Positions 18,334 to 30,987 of a stretch of DNA of 64,000 bases are shown one piece after another (within the stretch, counting starts at the first letter, position 1; every line of letters starts with the position of its first letter). The translations under genes were made by a program, and so were the position numbers. Where the stretch lies: contig NZ_CP064187.1 of assembly GCF_015353075.1 (NCBI RefSeq), positions 1,736,001-1,800,000 on the forward strand, given 5' to 3'. Source of the stretch: Rhizobium sp. 007 (GTDB taxonomy: Bacteria; Pseudomonadota; Alphaproteobacteria; Rhizobiales; Rhizobiaceae). Under the pieces are notes generated by a model that ran no database searches, was not told the DNA's origin, and was given only the letters and a program-made list of their open reading frames with translations.

Positions 18334-19824
18334 TCATTCCGCCGCTTGTCGCGCATCATCAGGCGCATTCGCATCGCCCGGCGCAGTCTGGCAGTTCATA
18401 TCCGGGAAAGCCACAATGCGTTTGCCCGCGAAATCAGTGTGCACGACGATCGTACCCTGCTCCTCGAAATAGCCGAGGAGACGCCTGGCCCGGCGGGCCG
18501 AATGCGTGCCGTAGGCACGCGCTATCCGGGCGTCGGAGGGGCAAGGCTCGCCGCAGACCGCGGCCTTGGCCAGCATCAGGAACACGCCCTGCAGATCGTC
18601 GGTCACGCCGGTTGAAAGCGACAGCGCCGTCGCCCAGGCTGCCGTCCCGGCCGTTGCGGCATCGACGCCCGACCGCGAGATTGCCACGTGCCGGCGGAAC
18701 TCCGGAAGCGACATCGGCGGCCCGGGCACGCGGCGCATGCGCAGCCGCACCAGGAATTCCTGATAGAGTACCGAATCCGTCCGGAAACCCGAAGCCGGAT
18801 CGTCGAGGATTTCCAAAAGCACGGCCGAAAGCCGTTCCTCGCGCTCCTCGGTGGAGAGATCCGGATGGTTTGCACGCGGCTCGGCCGGCGCTGCCGTCGC
18901 AGCGGGCGCGGAGCGCGAAAGTTCTGCCAGGATGTCCGTCGTCGGCCGTGGCGCCGGTGCCGTTCGGCGCATGATTGGCCGCTGGAATTCCTCAGGGTCA
19001 GGCGTGAAGATCAGATCCTCGACATCCCGCGGCGCATCCGGCAGCGGCATCAGCTTTGGGCTCGACGAGCGCGCTGAGGTTTCCACGGCACCGATCTGGA
19101 TCGGCAGCGGACGGCGAGACAGTGCCGGACCGAGGGCCACGAAGTTGCCGCGCTTCAGATCGCGGAACATTTCGGCCTGACGCCGGTCCATGCCGAGAAG
19201 GTCGGCGGCACGCGCCATGTCGATGTCGAGGAAGGTGCGGCCCATCAAGAAGTTCGAGGCTTCCGCCGCAACGTTCTTCGCAAGTTTCGCGAGGCGCTGC
19301 GTGGCGATTACGCCCGCCAGCCCGCGTTTGCGGCCGCGGCACATCAGGTTCGTCATGGCGCCCAGCGACATCTTGCGGGCGTCTTCGGAAACATCGCCAC
19401 CGACCGACGGGGCAAACATCTGTGCCTCGTCGACGACGACGAGCACCGGGTACCAGTATTCGCGATCGGCATCGAACATACCGTTAAGAAAGGCAGCCGC
19501 AGCCCGCATCTGCTGCTCGATGTCGAGACCTTCTAGCGTCAGGACGCAGGAAACGCGATGCTGGCGGATACGGTTGGCAATGCCCGCAAGCTCAGCCTCG
19601 GTCCGTTCGCCATCGACGACGACATGGCCGAACCGGTCGCTGAGCGTGACGAAGTCGCCTTCCGGATCGATGATGACCTGCTGGACCCATTGCGCGGACT
19701 GTTCAAGCAGGCGTCGCAGCAGATGCGACTTGCCGGAGCCGGAATTGCCCTGGACGAGAAGACGGGTCGCCAGAAGCTCCTCGATATCGAGCGTCGCCGG
19801 GGTGTTCCCTGACGCCATTCCCAT
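18334..19824 (-). CDS. HerA/DUF87-like P-loop ATPase
   Basis: 496 residues. N-terminal ATPase core: LVQGNSGSGKSHLLRRLLEQ (Walker A), VIIDPEGDF, and YPVLVVVDEAQMFAP (Walker B with catalytic Glu), then RGRKRGLAGVIATQRLAKL (arginine/sensor region) and NFLMGRTFLDIDMARAADL. This is the pattern of HerA-type DNA-translocating helicases and related domain-of-unknown-function 87 ATPases. The C-terminal half (about residues 290-490) is not recognised and includes a proline-rich linker. Start ATG 19824 is preferred over TTG 19842. Its 3' end lies 8 bases from the decayed VapC. Role unknown; DNA repair or mobile-element control is speculation. Confidence 0.75.
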   Translation of the reverse strand: MGMASGNTPATLDIEELLATRLLVQGNSGSGKSHLLRRLLEQSAQWVQQVIIDPEGDFVTLSDRFGHVVVDGERTEAELAGIANRIRQHRVSCVLTLEGLDIEQQMRAAAAFLNGMFDADREYWYPVLVVVDEAQMFAPSVGGDVSEDARKMSLGAMTNLMCRGRKRGLAGVIATQRLAKLAKNVAAEASNFLMGRTFLDIDMARAADLLGMDRRQAEMFRDLKRGNFVALGPALSRRPLPIQIGAVETSARSSSPKLMPLPDAPRDVEDLIFTPDPEEFQRPIMRRTAPAPRPTTDILAELSRSAPAATAAPAEPRANHPDLSTEEREERLSAVLLEILDDPASGFRTDSVLYQEFLVRLRMRRVPGPPMSLPEFRRHVAISRSGVDAATAGTAAWATALSLSTGVTDDLQGVFLMLAKAAVCGEPCPSDARIARAYGTHSARRARRLLGYFEEQGTIVVHTDFAGKRIVAFPDMNCQTAPGDANAPDDARQAAE

Positions 19825-19992
19825 ATCGATACCAACCTGCAATGCAATGACCTATCAGATGAGACTCAATGATACGAAGCGCCATTGTCCTGAAACGGCG
19901 CGCTTCCGTCTATCAAAGATTTCCGGACATTTCGCCCACGCGTTTGCAAAACCCACAGCGAATGCGGATATTCCGCCTACGCGGTCTGGCGT

Positions 19993-20319
19993 TCATCGCC
20001 GGGCCGGCTTCCCAGGCTGCGCATGCGCCCACGCCATGCGCAATGCATTCTCGAGATCCTCCTCGCCCAGCCGCGACAGATCGGTGGCCGTCCAGCCCCG
20101 CCTGCCCCAGGCATTCGGCACCGGCGAGAAAGCATCCGGCAACATCATGCATTTGAATTGCTGTTCGTCGGGCGTTAAATTGAAGTTTGCCGTCCGGCCG
20201 TCGGCGGCGAGTGTGACGTAGATTCGCGCGACCTTGAATGCCATTCGATCGAAATGCGGGGCCTCGAGCGTACCCGCCAGTGATAGCGCGATGCGCCGCA
20301 AGTCTTCGCCCGTCGCCAT
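19993..20319 (-). CDS. MmcQ/YjbR family DNA-binding-like protein
   Basis: 108 residues: LRRIALSLAGTLEAPHFDRM, AFKVARIYVTLAADGRTANF and a C-terminal GWTATDLSRLGEEDLENAL. This is the cyclic-AMP-receptor-like YjbR/MmcQ fold in which a conserved P-H-F-D motif and KVxxKxFA-like strand occur. Function in bacteria is poorly known. Start at MATGEDLRRIA (ATG 20319) is preferred over the longer in-frame form. It is on the same strand as the neighbouring ATPase and murI genes but separated by gaps of 170 and 67 bases. Confidence 0.75.
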   Translation of the reverse strand: MATGEDLRRIALSLAGTLEAPHFDRMAFKVARIYVTLAADGRTANFNLTPDEQQFKCMMLPDAFSPVPNAWGRRGWTATDLSRLGEEDLENALRMAWAHAQPGKPARR

Positions 20320-20386
20320 TGCACGCCCACCTTCGAGGTTGATCCGATCGTGCACCGTATCCTATCACGATTGAGTACCGGAAGCG

Positions 20387-21190
20387 TCACCTGACTGTCA
20401 GCCCGAAGCCTTGCATCAAGCGCGTTGTGGCGAAATCCGGATTGCCCGAGGTGAAGACCGCAAAGTCGAAATCGTCGGGGTGAACGCCATCGGCCACCTG
20501 CGGCACAAGGCTGCGCGCCCGCCGAGCGATTGCCTCCGCCGGATCAAGCCAGTCCACGGGCCATGGCGCCAGCCTCCGGAAAAGGTTCGCCATGAAGGGA
20601 TAATGCGTGCAGGCAAGCACGACGATGTCCGTCTTGCGTCCGTCCTTTTCGACGAAGCACTGGTCGATTTCCGTCATGATGGCCTCGTCCGAGACGGCGT
20701 CGCCGCGGATATAGGCCTCCGCCATGCGCGCTAGGTTTTCCGAGCCCACGAGGCGTACGTGGCATTGCTGCGCGAAGGACTGGATCAGATCCCGCGTATA
20801 GGCGCGTTTGACCGTGCCGGGCGTGGCAAGCACGGAGACGAGGCCGGAACGCGTCCGCTCGGCGGCGGGCTTGATCGCAGGCACCGTGCCGACGAAGGTC
20901 TTCTGCGGAAAGGCGGCGCGCAGATCGGCACCGACCAGCGTGAAGGCGGTATTGCAGGCGATGACGCAGACTTCCGGATCGTATTCCCCGAGCAGCCTGC
21001 CAAAGAGGGTGATGATACGCTCCTTCAGCGCCTGCTCTTCCCAGCCCCCATAAGGAAATCCCGCATCGTCGGCGATGTAGATGAAGCCGCGTTCCGGCAT
21101 CAGCACGCGGGCTTCGCGAAGCACAGTCAGCCCCCCGATACCGGAATCGAAGATCAAGACCGGTTTCAGCTCATTCGCCGCTGATGTCAT
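20387..21190 (-). CDS. murI: glutamate racemase
   Basis: 267-residue cofactor-independent racemase making D-glutamate for peptidoglycan. [15 protein letters not shown] (catalytic-side Asp/Ser motif), [16 protein letters not shown] (first catalytic Cys), [15 protein letters not shown] (second catalytic Cys with Thr-His). Start ATG 21190 ([15 protein letters not shown]) overlaps the 3' end of the upstream trmJ gene by 20 bases, so the two genes are probably co-transcribed and coupled. The ORF could extend further upstream but only into trmJ sequence. Confidence 0.95.
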   Translation of the reverse strand: MTSAANELKPVLIFDSGIGGLTVLREARVLMPERGFIYIADDAGFPYGGWEEQALKERIITLFGRLLGEYDPEVCVIACNTAFTLVGADLRAAFPQKTFVGTVPAIKPAAERTRSGLVSVLATPGTVKRAYTRDLIQSFAQQCHVRLVGSENLARMAEAYIRGDAVSDEAIMTEIDQCFVEKDGRKTDIVVLACTHYPFMANLFRRLAPWPVDWLDPAEAIARRARSLVPQVADGVHPDDFDFAVFTSGNPDFATTRLMQGFGLTVR

Positions 21191-22001
21191 CTTTTGGCTG
21201 TTCCTTGGCGTCTGCAGGCGGCCGGCTTCCGCGCGGATACTTGCGCGAGAAGCGGTCAAGGGAGGATATCACACCGCGCAGCACGCTGATTTCTTGTTCC
21301 GTGAAGGCGCGGCGGGAAAGGACTGCACGCAGATTGTCCACCATTTTCGGCTTTTTCCCGGCAGGATGGAAATAATTGCGTGCCTCTAGCGCCTCCTCCA
21401 ACTGGTCGAAAAGGCCGAAGAGCTGCTCCTTCGTCGATTGCGTCTGCGACGTCGCCTGGAACGGCACGGTACCTGTATCCTCCATGCCGGATTTCATCCA
21501 CTCGTAGGACATCAGAAGCACAGCCTGCGCGATGTTCAGCGAGGCAAAAGCGGGATTGACCGGGAAGGTCACGATCTCGTCGGCGAGCGCCACTTCCTCG
21601 TTGGTCAGGCCCCAGCGTTCACGGCCGAAAAGGATGCCAGTGCCCTCGCCCGAGCGAAATTTCGCCCGCAGCGTTTCGGCGGCTACCACCGGGGAACGCA
21701 CCGGCTTGAAGCCATCGCGTTCGCGCGCCGTCGTCGCATAGACGAAATTGAGGTCGGCGACCGCCTGCTCCAGCGTCTCGAAAACCTTAGTGCCTTCGAT
21801 GACGTGATCGGCTTTCGAGGCGGCGGCCTGTGCCTTCTCGTTCGGCCAACCGTCGCGCGGATTGACGAGGCGCAATTCGGCAAGGCCGAAATTCGCCATC
21901 GCTCGCGCCACCATGCCGATGTTCTCGCCCATCTGCGGCTCGACCAGAATGATGACCGGTCCTTCGGCCAAAAGTTTACGCTCGCTGTTCGTGCCTGCCA
22001 T
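21171..22001 (-). CDS. tRNA (cytidine/uridine-2'-O-)-methyltransferase, TrmJ-like
   Basis: 276 residues of the SPOUT class: [20 protein letters not shown] (motif 1), [39 protein letters not shown] (motif 2) and [19 protein letters not shown] (motif 3, S-L-N-x-A-Q). TrmJ methylates the ribose of nucleotide 32 in tRNA in bacteria. The C-terminal 70 residues are a helical extension. Start ATG 22001 ([14 protein letters not shown]) is preferred; the ORF runs 54 bases further upstream. Overlaps murI. Confidence 0.85.
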   Translation of the reverse strand: MAGTNSERKLLAEGPVIILVEPQMGENIGMVARAMANFGLAELRLVNPRDGWPNEKAQAAASKADHVIEGTKVFETLEQAVADLNFVYATTARERDGFKPVRSPVVAAETLRAKFRSGEGTGILFGRERWGLTNEEVALADEIVTFPVNPAFASLNIAQAVLLMSYEWMKSGMEDTGTVPFQATSQTQSTKEQLFGLFDQLEEALEARNYFHPAGKKPKMVDNLRAVLSRRAFTEQEISVLRGVISSLDRFSRKYPRGSRPPADAKEQPKDDISGE

Positions 22002-22079
22002 GAATGCCGTCCTTGCTTTCATGCGGGGAATAGCTTTGCACAACCGAAACGGCAAGGCCCATGCCTCAGGATAGACCAG

Positions 22080-22640
22080 TTATGGGTGTCGCCGATCAAA
22101 TCGGACGTCGCCTTCACTCGCACCCCTGGCGATGGCAACCATTTCCGCCTTCAGCGAGCGCATTTCCTTTGTCTCGGCACTCTCCATCATGATGGCGTCG
22201 ATCAGTGGCTTGCCGCCATCAGTGACCATCTCGAAACGCACGGTCGAGATCGTCTGCGCGTCCGGGCCATCGCCGCAGGCCATCTTGCGGAAGCTGACGA
22301 CGACCTCCTCCTTGCCCTCGGCAGCCGCCTGGGCTGTCAGCGTCAGGTCTTGGAGCGGGCATGCGTCCTGTGCGTTGACGATCACGTCGTAGTCGAAGGG
22401 CGAGATGCCGTCCTCCATCGCCGGGTGCTTCTCAGCCTCATGATACTTCGCGACAAAATCCTTGCTGTAGAGTTTGTCGAGCTTTCCGGGGCCGAAGATG
22501 TCGATCCATTCGGTTTCGTTGCCCGACCAGTTCTTGACGGTCGCATCCATGATTTCCTGCACCGGCGCCGGAATCTCCGCTCCATCGCAGACGGCAGGAA
22601 GACCAGCGAAGGCAAGAAACAGAAGGGCGATCGTCTTCAT
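22080..22640 (-). CDS. secreted protein with signal peptide, unknown function
   Basis: 186 residues with a clear signal peptide (MKTIALLFLAFAGLPAVCDG, cut near A-E). The mature part begins IPAPVQEIMDATVKNWSG and is rich in acidic residues, with two Cys (DACPLQ and MACGDG) that may form a disulphide. Resembles DUF3828-type periplasmic proteins, but the match is weak. The frame runs upstream to 22802 but only the ATG at 22640 starts with a signal sequence. Divergent from icd. Confidence 0.65.
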   Translation of the reverse strand: MKTIALLFLAFAGLPAVCDGAEIPAPVQEIMDATVKNWSGNETEWIDIFGPGKLDKLYSKDFVAKYHEAEKHPAMEDGISPFDYDVIVNAQDACPLQDLTLTAQAAAEGKEEVVVSFRKMACGDGPDAQTISTVRFEMVTDGGKPLIDAIMMESAETKEMRSLKAEMVAIARGASEGDVRFDRRHP

Positions 22641-22741
22641 GATGAAATATCCGGTTCGAAAGGCAATAGCGGCGGACACTAGCCGAATCTTCAGACTAGG
22701 CAAAGGCACGCCAAAATGCGCTTTGAACGGCGCTTGCGGCT

Positions 22742-22769
22742 TTGCGTTCCCGGCTCGCAATGCTATAGC
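22742..22769 (+). promoter_or_regulatory. possible icd promoter
   Basis: TTGCGT (22742-22747), 16-base spacer, TATAGC (22764-22769), about 64 bases before the icd ATG. A moderate match to a housekeeping promoter. Confidence 0.4.
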
Positions 22770-22832
22770 GCTCGGGATTTTTTCGTCACCCACCCGGGAC
22801 ATGCGTCCCCATCCAGCTTACGAGGCAGATAC

Positions 22833-24047
22833 ATGAAGAAGATCAAGGTCGCCAATCCCGTCGCCGATCTCGACGGCGATGAAATGACTCGCATCATTTG
22901 GCAGCTCATCAAGGACAAGCTGATCCATCCGTATCTCGACCTCGACATCGACTACTACGATCTCTCGGTCGAAAACCGCGACGCGACCAACGATCAGGTC
23001 ACCGTGGACGCCGCCAACGCCATCAAGAAATACGGCGTCGGCATCAAGTGCGCGACGATTACGCCGGACGAAGCCCGCGTGAAGGAATTCAGCCTCAAGG
23101 AAATGTGGAAGAGCCCGAACGGCACGATCCGCAACATCCTGGGCGGCGTCATCTTCCGCGAACCGATCATCTGCAAGAACGTTCCGCGCCTCGTTCCGGG
23201 CTGGACCAAGCCGATCGTCGTCGGCCGTCACGCCTTCGGCGACCAGTACCGCGCAACCGACTTCAAGTTCCCGGGCAAGGGCAAGCTCACCATCAAGTTC
23301 GTCGGCGAAGACGGCCAGGTCATCGAGAAGGAAGTCTTCAACGCGCCGGGTGCCGGCGTTGCCATGGCCATGTACAACCTCGATGAATCGATCCGCGAAT
23401 TCGCGCGCGCCTCGATGATGTACGGCCTGATGCGCAAGTGGCCTGTCTACCTCTCGACGAAGAACACCATCCTCAAGGCCTATGACGGCCGATTCAAGGA
23501 TATCTTCGAGGAAGTCTACGAGACCGAGTTCAAGGATCAGTTCAAGGAAGCCGGCATCACCTATGAGCACCGCCTGATCGACGACATGGTCGCTTCGGCG
23601 CTGAAGTGGTCCGGCGGCTACGTCTGGGCGTGCAAGAACTATGACGGCGACGTCCAGTCCGACACCGTTGCCCAGGGCTTCGGTTCGCTCGGCCTGATGA
23701 CCTCGGTTCTGCTCACGCCGGACGGCAAGACGGTCGAAGCCGAAGCCGCACACGGCACGGTCACCCGCCACTACCGCCAGCACCAGAAGGGCCAGGAGAC
23801 CTCGACGAACTCGATCGCCTCGATCTTCGCCTGGACCCGCGGCCTCGCGCACCGCGCCAAGCTCGACGACAATGCCGAGCTCGCCCGCTTCGCCTCAACG
23901 CTGGAAAAGGTCTGCGTCGACACCGTCGAAGCCGGTTTCATGACCAAGGACCTGGCACTGCTGATCGGCCCCGACCAGCCGTGGCTCTCAACCACTGCCT
24001 TCCTCGACAAGATCGACTCCAACCTGCAAAAAGCCATGGGCGCCTGA
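22833..24047 (+). CDS. icd: NADP-dependent isocitrate dehydrogenase
   Basis: 404-residue homodimeric type II NADP isocitrate dehydrogenase of the TCA cycle, converting isocitrate to 2-oxoglutarate, CO2 and [25 protein letters not shown] start, [39 protein letters not shown] (substrate Ser/Asn), [12 protein letters not shown], and the metal-binding ISPDIA-like segment replaced by [18 protein letters not shown] 22833 fits the usual N-terminus; the longer reading frame from 22716 reads through the promoter. Followed by an intrinsic terminator at 24073. Confidence 0.97.
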   Translation: MKKIKVANPVADLDGDEMTRIIWQLIKDKLIHPYLDLDIDYYDLSVENRDATNDQVTVDAANAIKKYGVGIKCATITPDEARVKEFSLKEMWKSPNGTIRNILGGVIFREPIICKNVPRLVPGWTKPIVVGRHAFGDQYRATDFKFPGKGKLTIKFVGEDGQVIEKEVFNAPGAGVAMAMYNLDESIREFARASMMYGLMRKWPVYLSTKNTILKAYDGRFKDIFEEVYETEFKDQFKEAGITYEHRLIDDMVASALKWSGGYVWACKNYDGDVQSDTVAQGFGSLGLMTSVLLTPDGKTVEAEAAHGTVTRHYRQHQKGQETSTNSIASIFAWTRGLAHRAKLDDNAELARFASTLEKVCVDTVEAGFMTKDLALLIGPDQPWLSTTAFLDKIDSNLQKAMGA

Positions 24048-24072
24048 GGCACCCGGAGACATCGAACAACGA

Positions 24073-24096
24073 AACGGCGGGTTCTTCCCGCCGTTT
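24073..24096 (+). terminator. intrinsic terminator of icd
   Basis: AACGGCGGG, loop TTCTT, CCCGCCGTT followed by TT. The stem is 9 bases, with a short T-run. Confidence 0.85.
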
Positions 24097-24127
24097 TCAT
24101 TTCAGCGACAGAATGGGGAGCACCAGA

Positions 24128-24574
24128 ATGACCACATCCATCCGCCCGCTGCAGCCTTCTGACCGCGCCGCCTGGGAGCCTCTGTGGGCCGCCTACCAGC
24201 GCTTCTACGAAGTCGTTATTCCGCTGGAGACCACCGACGTGACCTGGAGCCGCTTCCACGACCGGGCCGAAGAGGTGTACGCGCTGGGCGCCTTCGATGG
24301 CGATGGCCGCCTCACCGGCATCGTGCACGCCATCTTCCACCGCTCCTGCTGGCTGCCGCAATGGACCTGCTATCTACAGGACCTCTATGTCGAAGCCGAC
24401 CAGCGCGGCCGTGGAACTGGAGCGGCCTTGATCGAGGCCGTTGCCGACCTTGCGCGTAAAAATGGCGCCGGACGCCTCTACTGGATGACACATGAGACCA
24501 ATGCGACGGCGCGGCGCCTCTACGACCAGATCGCCGAACGCTCCGGCTTCATCCAGTACCGCAAGGCGCTTTGA
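24128..24574 (+). CDS. GNAT-family N-acetyltransferase
   Basis: 148 residues with the GNAT core: SIRPLQPSDRAAWEPLWAAY at the N-terminus, YLQDLYVEADQRGRGTGAAL (the acetyl-CoA pyrophosphate loop, R-G-x-G-T/G-A) and ATARRLYDQIAERSGFIQY. Substrate unknown. ATG 24128 is preferred to the longer frame. It follows icd by 80 bases on the same strand but after a terminator, so it is probably transcribed separately; the GST gene follows 63 bases later. Confidence 0.88.
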   Translation: MTTSIRPLQPSDRAAWEPLWAAYQRFYEVVIPLETTDVTWSRFHDRAEEVYALGAFDGDGRLTGIVHAIFHRSCWLPQWTCYLQDLYVEADQRGRGTGAALIEAVADLARKNGAGRLYWMTHETNATARRLYDQIAERSGFIQYRKAL

Positions 24575-24637
24575 GCGCAAGGCTTGATTTTGCTTGGGCG
24601 CACGCTAAACCGGAATTAAGAACAAGAGGAGGAGAAC

Positions 24638-25258
24638 ATGGCGGAAGAACTGGTATTCTATACGAACCCGATGTCGCGCGGCCGCATCGCCCGCTGGATG
24701 CTGGAGGAGACCGGCGTTCCTTACCGCACGGAAATCATGACCTTCGGCGGCACGATGAAGGCGCCGGAATACCTGACCGTGAACCCGATGGGCAAGGTGC
24801 CGGCGATCCGGCATGGCGATACGGTCGTCACGGAATGCGCCGCGATCTGCGCCTATCTCGCCGAGACCTTTCCGGAAAAGGAGCTCGCTCCAAGACCGAA
24901 TGAACGGGGCAGCTATTACCGATGGATGTTCTTTGCCGCCGGCCCACTTGAAGCCGCTGCCACGAACCGTGCACTCGGCTTTGTGACCCCCGCAGAAAAA
25001 AGCAGGATGGCTGGTTACGGTAGCTTCGGCGACGTCATGGATACGCTCGAAAAAGCTGTCAGCGCCTCGCCCTATATCGCCGGCGACCGCTTCACGGCCG
25101 CCGATGTCTACGTCGGTTCGCATATCGGCTGGGGGATGGGCTTCGGCACGTTCGAAAAGCGCCAGGCCTTTGCGGATTATCTGGGCCGCGTGACCAACCG
25201 CGAAGGCTACAGGCGAGCCACCGCACTGGACGATGAAGTCATGAAGCAGATGCAATAG
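24638..25258 (+). CDS. glutathione S-transferase family protein
   Basis: 206 residues. N-terminal thioredoxin-like half: VFYTNPMSRGRIARWMLEET, NPMGKVPAIRHGDTVVTECA (cis-Pro and glutathione-binding Ser/Glu-type region), then an all-alpha C-terminal domain ending YRRATALDDEVMKQMQ. Ser/Thr at the expected catalytic position makes a beta-like GST possible, but the class is not certain. AGAGGAGGAGAAC ribosome site upstream of the ATG. The 3' end overlaps the damaged AraC gene by 20 bases in convergent orientation. Confidence 0.88.
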   Translation: MAEELVFYTNPMSRGRIARWMLEETGVPYRTEIMTFGGTMKAPEYLTVNPMGKVPAIRHGDTVVTECAAICAYLAETFPEKELAPRPNERGSYYRWMFFAAGPLEAAATNRALGFVTPAEKSRMAGYGSFGDVMDTLEKAVSASPYIAGDRFTAADVYVGSHIGWGMGFGTFEKRQAFADYLGRVTNREGYRRATALDDEVMKQMQ

Positions 25259-25868
25259 GCTTCATGCGAGCGGCATGTAGATATCCGTCAGCAATTCGGT
25301 CGGCGGAACGTCGCGGGGATTGTTCTTCCGTAAGGTTTATGTCGAACATCGCCGCTGTCTTTCCGTTAGGTGAGGGTTCAAAGGTTTTATGGCTTCCCTC
25401 TTTCCGGTAGCGCGCCGGCGGCATGCGGTAGACAGACTTGAAGATGCGGTTAAAGGATTGGAGATTGAGATAGCCGGATCGCTTCGCAATCTCGCCGACG
25501 GTGAGATCCGTGCGGACGATATCGCCCGCCGCGCGATGCAGCCGCAGCCGCTTGACGGTCGCCGCCAACGTCTCGCCGTAAATCGCGCGATAAATCTTGT
25601 GCCAGTGATAGCTCGACATGCAGGCGATTTCGGCAAGGCGCTCCATATCCAGATCCTCGTCGAGATGATCGTGGATATAGGCCGAAACCCGCCGCAGGCG
25701 GTTTTCATAAAGTGCCCATGCCGTTTCGCCATTCGTGTCAAAGCCCCGTGCAAATCGATCGGCTGCAGAAAACCATAAGGCGATTGACAAATCCTGAGGA
25801 ATTGCGTGCCGATCACGGGGGCACGCACACAAAAAGCGGAGGACTAGCCCCCGCCTTTCAAACCTCAT
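25239..25868 (-). pseudogene. AraC-family regulator with GyrI-like effector domain deleted
   Basis: The frame encodes an intact AraC DNA-binding region: WALYENRLRRVSAYIHDHLD, MERLAEIACMSSYHWHKIYR, GEIAKRSGYLNLQSFNRIFK, MPPARYRKEGSHKTFEPSP. In relatives this is followed by a GyrI-like small-molecule domain of about 150 residues starting M-F-D-I. Here MFDINLTEEQ is followed at once by unrelated sequence, and the true C-terminal end of a GyrI domain (DVPPTELLTDIYMPLA, stop TGA at 25262-25264) survives in another frame a few codons later. So an internal deletion of roughly 130 residues plus a frameshift removed the effector domain, and translation now runs 7 codons into the convergent GST gene. 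The N-terminus upstream of the first heptad is also unclear. Probably a truncated, perhaps constitutive or inactive, regulator. Confidence 0.75.
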
Positions 25869-25880
25869 CGGCAGATGAAA

Positions 25881-28541
<2,661 letters not shown>

Positions 28542-28630
28542 GCTATGCCCTTCAATGCTGCCCAAGGCAGGTCAAACTCAAATCCAGTGGCTTTTATCGT
28601 CCGCATTAACCACTGTCCAGCAGACAAAGA

Positions 28631-28668
28631 AAACCGGCCGCATTCTGATCAAGGAATGCTGCCGGTTT
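28631..28668 (-). terminator. intrinsic terminator of recA
   Basis: AAACCGGC...GCATTC paired with GAATGC...GCCGGTTT around TGATCAAG, one mismatch bulge. Read leftward the stem is followed by a T-rich TTTTCTTT run, fitting the end of the recA transcript. Confidence 0.85.
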
Positions 28669-28694
28669 CGATACATCAAAACTGAAGCTGCAAA

Positions 28695-29783
<1,089 letters not shown>

Positions 29784-29830
29784 CCGATCCACCTTTAGGT
29801 TATTGAAGCCGCTTGAGCAATGTCTGGTTT

Positions 29831-29856
29831 GTACTCTATTTGTTCCAGTCGCGCAA
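29831..29856 (-). promoter_or_regulatory. LexA/SOS operator and promoter of recA
   Basis: On the minus strand GAAC-N7-GTAC (29845-29831) overlaps TTG-N11-CAA (29856-29840), the operator form I recall for R. etli recA. TTGCGC and TACAAA with a 17-base spacer form a -35/-10 pair around it, so LexA would block the promoter directly. Confidence 0.75.
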
Positions 29857-30015
29857 TAGGTGCCCAAATAATTGAAAGAAAAAGGTAAAACAGCTCGTGT
29901 TCTATATATGTTTTATCGATGCAAAGCAACGCCTTAGGAGGCGTCACACCAAGGCTGCCGCATCCGGCGCCCTGCTACGATTCGTTTCCTCCATCGGCTG
30001 GGAGCATTCAGGGCG

Positions 30016-30957
30016 ATGAAAAGAATCCTCGTTCTCGGCGGCGCACATATCGATCGGCGCGGGCGCATTTCCGGCGAGACGGCGCCAGGCGCCAGCAACC
30101 CGGGCGCTTGGTTCGAGGAACCGGGCGGCGGCGGCTTCAATGCTGCGAGAAACCTTGCACGGCTCGGCGTGGACGTCACCATGATCTCGCCGCGCGGGGG
30201 CGATCCGGCGGGCGAGATGGTGACGGAGGCGGCTTATGCAGCCGGCATCAATGACCGGCCGTTCGTCTTTCTCGATCGCAAGACACCGAGCTACACGGCC
30301 ATTCTGGAGCGGGACGGCAACCTAGTGATCGCGCTCGCGGACATGGAGCTTTACCGTTACTTCGTCCCGCGCCGGCTGGCGATCCGCTGGGTGCGCGAAG
30401 CCTTCGCCGCAAACGACCTCATCCTTTTCGATGCGAACCTGCCGGAAGAGACGATCGCAGCGATCGTCAGCCGCGCCAATTCGCTCGGCGTACCGGTGGC
30501 CGCGATTGCCATATCGCCGGCAAAGGTGGTCAAGCTCAAGCCCTGCATCTGCGGCATCGACCATCTCTTCCTCAACGAGGCGGAGGCCGCAGCCCTGACC
30601 GGCCAATGCCCGGACAAGCCGGAGGATTGGGCGTCACTGCTCGGTGATATCGGCCTGAAGAGCGGCGTCATCACGCGCGGGCAGCGCGAACTGATCGCCT
30701 TCGGCAAGGGTGGCACCTTCTGCCTGCAGCCGCCGTCGGTCGAGACCATCGCCGACGTAACGGGCGCCGGAGATTCGCTTGCAGCCGGGGTCCTCTTTGC
30801 CTTGATGCAGGATCTGCCGCTCGAGGAAGCCCTGCGGCACGGCGTGGCCGCTGCTGCACTCACGGTCCAGTCGCCCTATGCCGTCAACGAAAAACTCTCC
30901 GCGGAACTGCTTGTGGAAACCCTTGCCCTTGTTCAGCGTGCCAGAATTCTGCATTGA
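30016..30957 (+). CDS. psuK: pseudouridine kinase (PfkB family)
   Basis: 313 residues, ribokinase/PfkB fold. ILVLGGAHIDRRGRI opens the first strand, EEPGGGGFNAARNLARLG is the sugar-binding glycine motif, and IADVTGAGDSLAAGVLFAL is the C-terminal PfkB signature with the catalytic Asp in GAGD. Identity as PsuK rests on its position 30 bases before psuG: PsuK phosphorylates pseudouridine to the 5'-phosphate, which PsuG then splits. A general sugar kinase is the alternative. ATG 30016 has GGGCG upstream. Confidence 0.85.
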   Translation: MKRILVLGGAHIDRRGRISGETAPGASNPGAWFEEPGGGGFNAARNLARLGVDVTMISPRGGDPAGEMVTEAAYAAGINDRPFVFLDRKTPSYTAILERDGNLVIALADMELYRYFVPRRLAIRWVREAFAANDLILFDANLPEETIAAIVSRANSLGVPVAAIAISPAKVVKLKPCICGIDHLFLNEAEAAALTGQCPDKPEDWASLLGDIGLKSGVITRGQRELIAFGKGGTFCLQPPSVETIADVTGAGDSLAAGVLFALMQDLPLEEALRHGVAAAALTVQSPYAVNEKLSAELLVETLALVQRARILH

Positions 30958-30987
30958 AGCGGCAACATCGATGAAACGGAAGAGACA

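Noticed and set aside
21438..22682. 414-codon plus-strand frame over trmJ and the secreted protein gene
   Set aside because: Shadow crossing two well-supported minus-strand genes.
28542..28694. Possible T-box or leader upstream of alaS
   Set aside because: Only the recA terminator is present; no T-box elements, and T-boxes are not expected for this group.
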